A stretch of DNA of 5,441 nt from Brevibacillus sp. (GTDB taxonomy: Bacteria; Bacillota; Bacilli; Brevibacillales; Brevibacillaceae): NCBI GenBank assembly GCA_029240815.1, contig JARDZO010000330.1:1-5441 (forward strand), in the 5' to 3' direction. Within the stretch, counting starts at the first letter, position 1; the number at the start of each line of letters is the position of its first letter. The position numbers and the translations under genes are program-made. The notes under the pieces are model-generated. The model ran no database searches, was not told where the DNA came from, and worked only from the letters and a program-made list of their open reading frames with translations. Shown one piece after another: positions 1 through 4,729 of the stretch.

Positions 1-66
1 GATATTACGTTCGAAGCGGAAGGGAGATCATCGACGGTGTCTTACCCCTTTATCGCGGAGCCCTGA
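1..66 (+). CDS. 3' end of a convergent gene, product unknown (partial)
   Basis: Frame 1 of the plus strand is open from the window edge to a TGA at 64-66 and reads DITFEAEGRSSTVSYPFIAEP. The alternating polar and hydrophobic pattern (DITFEAEG, STVSYPFIAE) looks like two closing beta strands, as at the end of a secreted Ig-like or YtkA/FixH/CopC-like domain. All three minus-strand frames carry stops here, so the TauE-like neighbour does not continue into this region. The stop lies only 3 bp from the stop of the convergent gene at 70-756, leaving no room for a separate terminator. Two other plus frames are also open over this short stretch, so coding is not proven. A copper-related or YtkA-like identity is a guess from fold pattern and neighbour. 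Confidence 0.45.
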   Translation, partial: DITFEAEGRSSTVSYPFIAEP

Positions 67-69
67 TGG

Positions 70-756
70 CTACCAGAGCCATGGATTCACATGAGGGACC
101 CAGCCATTGATCACTAGCCCCCGCATAATGGAGACCACCCCGATATAAATGGCGAGCATATTGGCGAACATCAAGATTCTAGAACGAAGCGTTCTGGATA
201 AGACAACGGAAAACACCCCGATAAAAAACAGCGCTGGCAATGTCCCGATCCCAAAAAAGGCGAGTGTGAGGACACCCTCCAGCATGCTACCGGAGGCGGC
301 TGCTTTCATATGCATCGTATAAGTCAAGCCGCATGGCAGAAAGCCCAGCAGCAACCCGCTAAAGAAAATCGGCAGCACGCCGGGGCGGGATTTTTGCTGT
401 TCCAGCCACCTCTGTGCGAAAGGTACCTGCAGGACAGACCATCGACTGATTGGCAGTGCGACCTTTTTGAAGACCCATAACAGGATCAATAGCCCGCCCA
501 ACACATTGGCTATTCCCTGAAATCCGACGATCGTTCCCGCTGCATCCACAAACGAACCGATCAATCCCATAAATGCCCCTACGCCCATATACGTCACGAT
601 CCTGCCCAGATTGTACGCCATGACCGTTTGCAGCATAGAAGATTGCGATTGGAGAGTCCAGGCCGACATGATCCCTCCGCACATGCCGATGCAATGCGGT
701 GCACTAAAGAGTCCCGTCAATGTCAGCAACAGATAGTCGTACAGGCTCGCATGCAT
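70..756 (-). CDS. TauE/SafE-family (DsbD_2-like) membrane transporter
   Basis: A 228-residue polytopic membrane protein of the group usually annotated 'sulfite exporter TauE/SafE family', closer to the COG2836/DsbD_2 branch. Visible motifs are HCIGMCGG at residues 21-28 (C22, C26) in the first membrane segment, YNLGR at 48-52, and FLPCGLTY at 139-146 (C142 after P141), the classic PCG motif of CcdA/DsbD-like proteins. Hydrophobic segments lie near residues 7-30, 48-72, 76-98, 128-148, 160-186 and 193-214, giving about six helices. Related proteins are linked to reductant transfer or to copper and other heavy-metal handling for cytochrome oxidase maturation. The substrate cannot be read from the sequence, and sulfite export is only a database label. 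The ATG at 756 is preceded by AAGGAAGGG about 8 nt upstream. The stop is TAG, facing a convergent gene end 3 bp away. Confidence 0.85.
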   Translation of the reverse strand: MHASLYDYLLLTLTGLFSAPHCIGMCGGIMSAWTLQSQSSMLQTVMAYNLGRIVTYMGVGAFMGLIGSFVDAAGTIVGFQGIANVLGGLLILLWVFKKVALPISRWSVLQVPFAQRWLEQQKSRPGVLPIFFSGLLLGFLPCGLTYTMHMKAAASGSMLEGVLTLAFFGIGTLPALFFIGVFSVVLSRTLRSRILMFANMLAIYIGVVSIMRGLVINGWVPHVNPWLW

Positions 757-915
757 GTACCGATCCCTTCCTTTAATCCGATGTGTTGTCCTCTCTTTTA
801 GTTACTTCTCACCTTGCCGGATTATGACTGCCAATCCGAAAACAGACGCAGCAGTCCTTACGTGAAAAAACAGTCACCCGCTTGCAAAGTAAGGGTACGA
901 CTGGTTGGCACCTTG
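757..915 (-). promoter_or_regulatory. Leader of the TauE-like gene with alternative pairing segments
   Basis: On the minus strand three hexamers follow one another: CGGATT (833-838), AATCCG (818-823) and CGGATT (775-780). The middle one can pair with either neighbour, and the last lies just before the AAGGAAGGG ribosome binding site. A separate GACTGC/GCAGTC pairing encloses the upstream copy and would compete with it. CACCTTGCC occurs twice on the plus strand (810-818, 909-917). The only promoter-like element is CATAAT (821-826) without a convincing -35 box. If transcription starts there, the upstream hexamer is not in the RNA and the switch idea fails. The leader matches no riboswitch class I recognise. 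Confidence 0.25.
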
Positions 916-950
916 CCATAAAAAAAACTGCCAGCGTGTCCGGCAGTTTT
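916..950 (-). terminator. Rho-independent terminator of the GNAT gene
   Basis: On the minus strand AAAACTGCC (942-950) pairs perfectly with GGCAGTTTT (924-932) around a 9-nt loop. The 3' arm runs straight into an eight-base T tract (920-927). The stem begins 20 bp after the acetyltransferase stop codon. On the plus strand only four Ts follow the stem, so the direction is mainly minus. Confidence 0.9.
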
Positions 951-970
951 CATGGAGATGCGTCCCTCTA

Positions 971-1429
971 TTAATTAATTAGCACTTTGCCCATGCAAAT
1001 ACTCTTTTCGCTATCTACATAAGGCTCGTATCGATCAATGACTTCATAGCCCAGTTTATCGTATAACGATACCGCTTCTGGCTGATTGGTCCCTGTCTCC
1101 AGGATCGCTCGCTTTTTCCCGATTTCCACTGCCCATTCTTCCAGCTCTCCGAGAATCTTCTTGGCGATTCCCTTTCCACGCGCGTTATCGGTGACGTACA
1201 TTCGTTTCATTTCCACGACGCCCTCTTCTTCTGTTTCTCGAAAACAGCCGCACCCTACCGGACTGTTGTCTACGTAAGCAACAACGACCTTTGCATCCAA
1301 TTTGATGACGTTAAACGCCACAAAGGATTGTTGGGTATCCGGGTATCGATTCCAGAGATCTTTGTCGAGCAATTCGACTAAACGGCCGAAGTCAGGGTGA
1401 TCGGCAGAGGTTCTCGTCAAGCTGATCAT
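971..1429 (-). CDS. GNAT family N-acetyltransferase
   Basis: A 152-residue single-domain protein of the Gcn5-related acetyltransferase fold, which moves an acetyl group from acetyl-CoA to an amine. The fold can be followed in order: strand and loop VVEMKRMYV at 71-79, the pyrophosphate-binding loop RGKGIA at 84-89 (the Q/R-x-x-G-x-G/A motif), helix KKILGELEEWA at 90-100, then TGTNQPEAVSLYDKLGYE at 112-129 with the typical N-x-x-A-x-x-L-Y-x-K-x-G-Y motif B. Length is normal for the family. The substrate cannot be predicted; small-molecule or antibiotic acetylation is possible but unsupported. The ATG at 1429 has AGGAG (1441-1445) 11 nt upstream; an ATG at 1440 stops after four codons. The gene has its own promoter and terminator, so it is a monocistronic unit. 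Confidence 0.92.
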   Translation of the reverse strand: MISLTRTSADHPDFGRLVELLDKDLWNRYPDTQQSFVAFNVIKLDAKVVVAYVDNSPVGCGCFRETEEEGVVEMKRMYVTDNARGKGIAKKILGELEEWAVEIGKKRAILETGTNQPEAVSLYDKLGYEVIDRYEPYVDSEKSICMGKVLIN

Positions 1430-1486
1430 GTTCTAAACATCTCCTGTCGTAATAGGATGCGGACGACGTCTCCGTTGTTTTCTCCT

Positions 1487-1515
1487 ATAGTAGCACGCCA
1501 AACCGCACTCCTCAA
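1487..1515 (-). promoter_or_regulatory. Sigma-A-like promoter of the GNAT gene
   Basis: On the minus strand TTGAGG (1510-1515) and TACTAT (1487-1492) are separated by exactly 17 bp, each matching four or more positions of the vegetative consensus. The predicted start of transcription is about 50 nt upstream of the GNAT start codon. Confidence 0.65.
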
Positions 1516-1519
1516 CATT

Positions 1520-1542
1520 TGATGTAAGGAAACCTGACATCA
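1520..1542. repeat. Interrupted inverted repeat between the DUF1772 and GNAT genes
   Basis: TGATGT (1520-1525) pairs with ACATCA (1537-1542). After one A-G mismatch, AGG (1527-1529) pairs with CCT (1533-1535) around an AAA loop. It ends 5 bp upstream of the GNAT -35 box and begins 23 bp past the DUF1772 stop. It could be a weak terminator for the nmrA operon, although no T tract follows on the minus strand, or an operator at the GNAT promoter. Confidence 0.45.
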
Positions 1543-1564
1543 TATTTAAAAATGGCCATTCCTG

Positions 1565-2044
1565 CTATCGAAGCGCGAGGATGAACGATGCCAACGCAGC
1601 AAGAGACGCTGCGGTTCGGACGTGGTTCCACGCCGTCCAACTGGTGATGTAACGTGTCCATATTTCTGCTCCTTCGGTACTGTTTGGATCTACGGTTGCC
1701 AGCACATCGTTCAGCGGTACGTTAAACAGGATCGTCACCAAAAAAGAGCCTACTACATAAAGCAAACCACCCAAAAGCAGGTAACCCGCGCCCCCTTCAC
1801 CCCACTTGAAAAAAGAGAGGATCGTCAAACCAAGACTCGTCAACGCTGTTCCCATGAAAACCGTACCAAACAACGGATTAAGCGCCGCAATGTTGATGGA
1901 CTGCATGGCCGCAATGCCTTGCTCTGATGGAAGCCGACTGAGCGCGGTCATCACGAATGCGGTAAAAGCAAAGAACAGTCCCGCTATCAACCCGGTTCCC
2001 AGTGCCGAAACAAAGGTGAGACTAACAAGCAAACGATCCATCAT
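1565..2044 (-). CDS. DUF1772 (anthrone oxygenase-like) integral membrane protein
   Basis: A 159-residue membrane protein with about four hydrophobic segments (roughly residues 8-32, 55-80, 87-107, 143-158). Family marks of DUF1772, to which the fungal anthrone oxygenases belong, are FFAFTAFVMTAL with LPSEQGIAAMQSIN near the N-terminus, NVPLNDVLA at 108-116 and WTAWNHVRTAASLAA at 136-150, including the conserved N, W and R residues. Length is normal. The ATG at 2044 overlaps the stop of the upstream oxidoreductase gene in an ATGA arrangement, with GGAG 9 nt upstream, so translational coupling is likely. A second ATG follows directly. Bacterial members often sit beside NmrA-like genes, suggesting joint action on a quinone- or polyketide-like compound. 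That role is inference; no bacterial activity can be assigned from sequence alone. Confidence 0.82.
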   Translation of the reverse strand: MMDRLLVSLTFVSALGTGLIAGLFFAFTAFVMTALSRLPSEQGIAAMQSINIAALNPLFGTVFMGTALTSLGLTILSFFKWGEGGAGYLLLGGLLYVVGSFLVTILFNVPLNDVLATVDPNSTEGAEIWTRYITSWTAWNHVRTAASLAALASFILALR

Positions 2045-2886
2045 TTCAGCTCACTCCATATCCCAGTAGCAGCAGTGTCCCTTGCGTATTCTGAAAAATC
2101 CTTGGGTGCCCGACCCAATGCGCGTTGAACTCCGTCTGTCAGGTGGGAGTTTCGACCGTCCAGGACCTTGGTGAACAGATCCGTCAATAGCTCCGTAATT
2201 TCCACCGGCGTATGATGCTGCACCAGCATGGAGGTAAACTGCTCTGCAGAAAGAGGCGCGTAGCGAACGGCCCTGCCACTTGCCTTGGCGATTTCCTCCG
2301 TTGCTTCCGCGAAGGTGATCGCACGCGGACCGGTCAGTTCGTAGAGCTCGCCGACATGCCCGTTCTCCATCAGAGCTGCTGCCGCAACATCCGCGATGTC
2401 ATCGGCGTCGACAAATGGTTCTGCCACATCTACAGTCGGGAGAGCAACCGTACCGCTTTGTACTTGACCGAGCAGAAAGTTTTCGCTGAAATTTTGGCAG
2501 AACCAGCTTGCCCTCAGAATCGTCCAGTCAGCGCCCGAGTTCCTCAGTTCTTGCTCACTGCGCTGCGCTTCTTCCTCACCTCGCCCGGACAACAAAACCA
2601 GTCTATTGACACCATTCTCGACGGCCAACTTAGAAAACGCACCAATCGCTTCGGCAGCCCCAGACATCGCCAAATCGGGATAATACGTGATATACACGGC
2701 CTTTACGTCTTGGAGCACAGGCTCCCAAGTGGCTCGATTTTCCCAGTCGAAGGGAGGTTCCCCATAGCGAGAGCCGATTCGTATGGGCATGCCCTGCTTC
2801 ACGAGCCGCTCCGCCACACGGCGACCCGTCTTACCTGTACCACCAAGAATCAAGATTGGCTTCACCTTGCCCGTTTCATGGTTCAT
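2041..2886 (-). CDS. NmrA-like NAD(P)-binding oxidoreductase
   Basis: A 281-residue atypical short-chain dehydrogenase of the NmrA/NAD(P)H-binding group, close in pattern to the family that includes the fungal ergot-alkaloid EasG-like reductases. The Rossmann loop GGTGKTG lies at residues 15-21, followed by R39-S-R for cofactor discrimination. VLLSGRG is at 97-103, LRASWFCQNFSENF at 124-137, PFVDADDIADVAAAAL at 157-172 and LYELTGP at 181-187. The classical Y-x-x-x-K catalytic pair is not evident, as usual in NmrA-like proteins, so it may be a reductase with unusual chemistry or a redox sensor. An upstream GTG (2934) would add 16 residues, but the ATG at 2886 has a strong AAGGAGG 6 nt away. 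It is the first gene of a two-gene operon, and its promoter region carries the putative MarR operator. Substrate unknown. Confidence 0.88.
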   Translation of the reverse strand: MNHETGKVKPILILGGTGKTGRRVAERLVKQGMPIRIGSRYGEPPFDWENRATWEPVLQDVKAVYITYYPDLAMSGAAEAIGAFSKLAVENGVNRLVLLSGRGEEEAQRSEQELRNSGADWTILRASWFCQNFSENFLLGQVQSGTVALPTVDVAEPFVDADDIADVAAAALMENGHVGELYELTGPRAITFAEATEEIAKASGRAVRYAPLSAEQFTSMLVQHHTPVEITELLTDLFTKVLDGRNSHLTDGVQRALGRAPKDFSEYARDTAATGIWSELK

Positions 2887-2892
2887 TTGAAT

Positions 2893-2899
2893 CCTCCTT
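2893..2899 (-). promoter_or_regulatory. Ribosome binding site deciding the nmrA-like start
   Basis: AAGGAGG with a 6-nt gap to the ATG at 2886. This near-perfect site favours that start over the in-frame GTG at 2934, which has no good site at proper spacing. Confidence 0.85.
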
Positions 2900-2945
2900 G
2901 TACCCTCATTTTTTATCCCTATGGGACGATGCACGGAACGTGTTT

Positions 2946-2963
2946 TTACTCCATCACCTCCTC
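2946..2963 (-). promoter_or_regulatory. Orphan Shine-Dalgarno sequence in the nmrA leader
   Basis: GAGGAGGTGATGG on the minus strand (2951-2963) is an excellent complement to the 16S rRNA tail, but no usable gene start follows at normal spacing. The only nearby ATG lies 2 nt away and opens ATG GAG TAA (2946-2954). A second short frame, MRVQGGFK (2883-2909), ends overlapping the nmrA start as ATGA, but its own binding site is weak. The site may be a ribosome standby or leader-translation element, or a relic. Confidence 0.3.
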
Positions 2964-3026
2964 ACAAAGCTTGCTATCGTTTATTGAAATGGCTGAGTGC
3001 CAAAATAAAAATGAAGAAAACGTCCG

Positions 3027-3032
3027 TTTATA
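3027..3032 (-). promoter_or_regulatory. Candidate -10 box for the nmrA-DUF1772 operon
   Basis: TATAAA lies just downstream (minus direction) of the putative operator, but no good -35 box is found at 16-18 bp. The best hexamers there are ACATTT and AACATT, inside or next to the operator. TTGGCA (2998-3003) is a better -35 box but lacks a matching -10. The true promoter is uncertain. Confidence 0.35.
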
Positions 3033-3033
3033 A

Positions 3034-3053
3034 ATTTGTATGTACAAGCAAAT
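3034..3053. promoter_or_regulatory. Putative MarR operator upstream of the nmrA operon
   Basis: The 20-bp imperfect palindrome ATTTGTATGTACAAGCAAAT, centred on TGTACA, has 8 of 10 pairs complementary. Its segment 3036-3053 matches, on the opposite strand, the element at 3542-3559 at 17 of 18 positions. It abuts the candidate -10 box, so binding would block transcription of the oxidoreductase operon. The regulator is inferred to be the adjacent MarR protein. Confidence 0.7.
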
Positions 3054-3062
3054 GTTATCGTA

Positions 3063-3092
3063 AAAATATAGAACAGCATCATTCTATATTTT
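3063..3092 (-). terminator. Hairpin terminator at the 3' end of marR
   Basis: On the minus strand AAAATATAGAA pairs perfectly (11 bp) with TTCTATATTTT around an 8-nt loop. The marR TGA stop (3079-3081) begins the loop, and the stem contributes the last sense codons. The 3' arm ends in a short T run. The stem is AT-rich, so efficiency may be modest; being nearly symmetric, it could also act on the plus strand. Confidence 0.6.
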
Positions 3093-3507
3093 CTAATCGA
3101 TTACTGACTTGATCGAGGTAAAGCGATAATTCATCTCCTTCTTTTGCCCCCAAGATCGCAGCGTATCGACTACGCAAGTGATTCCAGCATTCGTTTATGA
3201 CACCCTCCAACGCTTTCCCTTTTTCCGTTGAATAGATGAGCGATAATCTGCCCTCGACACGGCTGTAGATCAGCCCTTTCCCGATGAGCTTCTCAATAAA
3301 ACGAGTCACAGTGGACGGTTGCAAATGCAGAATTTCCCCCAGCTCTTTCTGCGAGATTCCTTCCTTTTCATACACCGCCATCATTAAAAACGCATACGTC
3401 GGCGACAAGCCACTTACCGCAAACTCTTCATCGGCCATTTTGGTAATCACTCTACTCAGCCGGTTTGCAGTGAAGTATAAGCATTCTTTCAAATAGATCT
3501 CCAACAT
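3079..3507 (-). CDS. MarR-family transcriptional regulator
   Basis: A 142-residue winged helix-turn-helix protein of normal MarR length. N-terminal dimerisation helices span roughly residues 3-28. The DNA-binding core runs ISQKELGEILHL (51-62), the recognition helix QPSTVTRFIEKLIGKGLI (63-80), and a wing at YSRVEGRLSLIYST (81-94), where the arginine-rich loop is shorter than usual. A C-terminal helix follows. It has two cysteines: C9 in the N-terminal helix (LKECLYF), a position resembling the sensing C15 of OhrR, and C107. The OhrR tyrosine partners are not all kept, so thiol sensing is only possible. The ATG at 3507 has a modest GAGG site 8 nt upstream. The predicted operator overlaps its own promoter and is repeated before the downstream nmrA operon, so autorepression and local control are likely. 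The ligand is unknown. Confidence 0.92.
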   Translation of the reverse strand: MLEIYLKECLYFTANRLSRVITKMADEEFAVSGLSPTYAFLMMAVYEKEGISQKELGEILHLQPSTVTRFIEKLIGKGLIYSRVEGRLSLIYSTEKGKALEGVINECWNHLRSRYAAILGAKEGDELSLYLDQVSNRLENIE

Positions 3508-3541
3508 CGTAGCAGCCTCGTTTCTTAATCAGGATGGCGAT

Positions 3542-3561
3542 ATTTGTTTGTACATACAACT
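3542..3561. promoter_or_regulatory. Putative MarR operator at the marR promoter
   Basis: ATTTGTTTGTACATACAACT is an imperfect palindrome (8 of 10 pairs) around the same TGTACA centre as the site at 3034-3053. On the minus strand it begins at the end of the -10 box and covers the expected transcription start, a typical position for autorepression. Confidence 0.7.
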
Positions 3562-3587
3562 ATAATGGATTTCCAATTGAATGTAAA
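3559..3587 (-). promoter_or_regulatory. Sigma-A promoter of marR
   Basis: TTTACA (3582-3587) and TATAGT (3559-3564) on the minus strand are separated by exactly 17 bp; five and four of six bases match consensus. The predicted start lies inside the adjoining operator, about 45 nt before the marR ATG. Confidence 0.78.
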
Positions 3588-3601
3588 GCCCATCTTTGAA
3601 G

Positions 3602-3638
3602 ACAGAGCCATTCCGTTAGTAGATCGGAATAGCCCTGC
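3602..3638 (-). terminator. Stem-loop downstream of the phosphotransferase gene
   Basis: On the minus strand GCAGGGCTATTCCG pairs with CGGAATGGCTCTGT as a 14-bp stem including three G-U pairs, with a 9-nt loop, starting 16 bp after the phosphotransferase stop. The wobble pairs would be A-C mismatches in plus-strand RNA, so the structure belongs to the minus transcript. The following sequence is only weakly T-rich, so termination strength is uncertain. Confidence 0.55.
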
Positions 3639-3654
3639 TATTTCCTGGCATCAA

Positions 3655-4581
3655 TCAGAACCGCTCTTCATCTGCCAGTGCCCGCCTAATAGTTGTCCTG
3701 GCTTCTTCTGCGACTTTTTCATCCTGATCAGTAATCGCTTGCATCCAGATCAACATCGGAATGTAAATGGCGATCATGCGAGCCAACCGCTTCGTCTCCT
3801 CATCCACTTCCCCATATGCCTCGAAAAATTGCGGACGTGCCTGTGGAGGCAAAAAGCTATAGGCGACACTCAAATCACAGGCAGGGTGACCCACATTCAT
3901 ATCACCCCAATCAATAATACCGGACACTTTCCCTTGCTCATCCACCAACATATTCTTAAAGTGAAGATCCCCATGAAGAAATACATCCCGCTGTTTTACG
4001 GGATCTGTTTGCACCTCATCCAAATATACCGCCAACGCAAGCCGCTCTTGCTCCTGCATGTGATCGCTGAGGTCGGCGAAGAACTTCTGCATTTTTTCTT
4101 TTCTCCCGGTTACGTCCCTGAGATTCCGGTGATCATGGGGTGCTCCACACTCATGGGCCAACTGCGGCGGAAAGGAATGCAGCTTCTTCAAGAAGTGAGC
4201 GAGTGCAGTTGCCGAAGCTGCACGTTGTTCATCAGCTACACCCAGAGGAAACTCCCCAGATACATAGGAGTACCCCAGAAATGGCATCGGGTACTCATCG
4301 TTCCCCTGACCGTAAAAGAGCGGTCGGGGATAAGGAATCGTCATAAAGTCCGCGAGCCTCGGCAAGAGCCTTCCTTCCATTTTGATCAAATCAATCGCAA
4401 CGTTTCTGCGTGGAAACCGAAAAATATATTCGTCTCCAACCAGATACACGGTGTTGTCCCACCCGTTGCCTACTAATTTGATCCGCTTGGAGGACAATTC
4501 GGGGAACTGACTGTAAATCAAGCGCTGAACCAGTTCCTCTGAAATCTCCCAGTCCGCATCCCATTGGTTTGTTTTTGCCAT
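3655..4581 (-). CDS. Aminoglycoside-phosphotransferase-family (APH-fold) kinase
   Basis: A 308-residue protein with the protein-kinase-like APH fold (Pfam APH; COG3173 type). The N-lobe carries GNGWDNTVYLVG (38-49) as nucleotide loop and YIFRFPRR (52-59). The Brenner-type catalytic loop FLHGDLHFKN (201-210) holds the presumed base D205 and metal-binding N210. IIDWGD (222-227) supplies the DFG-like aspartate D225, followed by GHPACDLSVAYSFL (231-244). The family phosphorylates aminoglycosides, macrolides or small metabolites; substrate and any resistance role cannot be predicted here. An in-frame extension upstream to 4692 is open, but the ATG at 4581 has GGAGGAGGA ending 9 nt before it and begins the conserved part. 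It follows the bcrC-like gene on the same strand after 148 nt, so read-through transcription is possible. Confidence 0.88.
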   Translation of the reverse strand: MAKTNQWDADWEISEELVQRLIYSQFPELSSKRIKLVGNGWDNTVYLVGDEYIFRFPRRNVAIDLIKMEGRLLPRLADFMTIPYPRPLFYGQGNDEYPMPFLGYSYVSGEFPLGVADEQRAASATALAHFLKKLHSFPPQLAHECGAPHDHRNLRDVTGRKEKMQKFFADLSDHMQEQERLALAVYLDEVQTDPVKQRDVFLHGDLHFKNMLVDEQGKVSGIIDWGDMNVGHPACDLSVAYSFLPPQARPQFFEAYGEVDEETKRLARMIAIYIPMLIWMQAITDQDEKVAEEARTTIRRALADEERF

Positions 4582-4590
4582 GCCGTGTTC

Positions 4591-4599
4591 TCCTCCTCC
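4591..4599 (-). promoter_or_regulatory. Ribosome binding site deciding the phosphotransferase start
   Basis: GGAGGAGGA lies 9 nt before the ATG at 4581. It is the only strong site in the spacer and excludes the longer in-frame reading. Confidence 0.8.
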
Positions 4600-4645
4600 A
4601 TAGCACTGATGTTCATTCTTCTCTCGTTCCCACCATGCGCTATTG

Positions 4646-4687
4646 GGCAAAAAGCACCCTCTTTGCCACGGATTCCTGCTTTCCGTG
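4646..4687 (-). other. Two tandem stem-loops between bcrC and the phosphotransferase gene
   Basis: In minus-strand RNA CACGGA/TCCGTG (4667-4672 with 4682-4687) forms a 6-bp stem. Directly after it, sharing one base, GGCAAAGAG/CTTTTTGCC (4646-4667) forms a 9-bp stem with one G-U pair and a GGTG tetraloop. Neither is followed by a T tract, so simple intrinsic termination is unlikely. They may protect a processed mRNA end or regulate expression of the downstream gene. No clear promoter is visible in the spacer; TATAAA at the end of bcrC lacks a good -35 box. Confidence 0.45.
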
Positions 4688-4729
4688 AACAAGGGGCGCT
4701 CTTGTCTTACTTTATATGGTGGTTACAGG

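Noticed and set aside
809..919. Minus-strand 36-codon cysteine-rich frame (starts MARCQPVV, contains KDCCVCF)
   Set aside because: It starts within 1 nt of the T tract of the GNAT terminator, has no ribosome binding site and no recognisable domain. Most likely chance.
1551..1560. Perfect 10-bp palindrome AATGGCCATT after the DUF1772 gene
   Set aside because: It has no loop and is too short to act as a terminator stem; no partner copy is seen elsewhere in the window.
2212..3033. Long plus-strand open frame of 273 codons
   Set aside because: It lies antisense to the well-supported NmrA-like gene, has no ribosome binding site or family motif, and has a composition typical of the complement of a coding strand.
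3544..3566. Plus-strand promoter using TATAAT at 3561-3566
   Set aside because: No -35 hexamer at acceptable spacing (TTGTTT is only 11 bp away) and no plus-strand gene follows.
3544..4476. Long plus-strand open frame of 310 codons
   Set aside because: It is antisense to the APH-fold kinase, rich in His, Pro and Cys with no domain pattern, and its start lies within the marR promoter and operator.
4582..4692. N-terminal extension of the phosphotransferase by 37 residues
   Set aside because: The extension has no family similarity, overlaps the two hairpins, and the strong GGAGGAGGA site points to the ATG at 4581.
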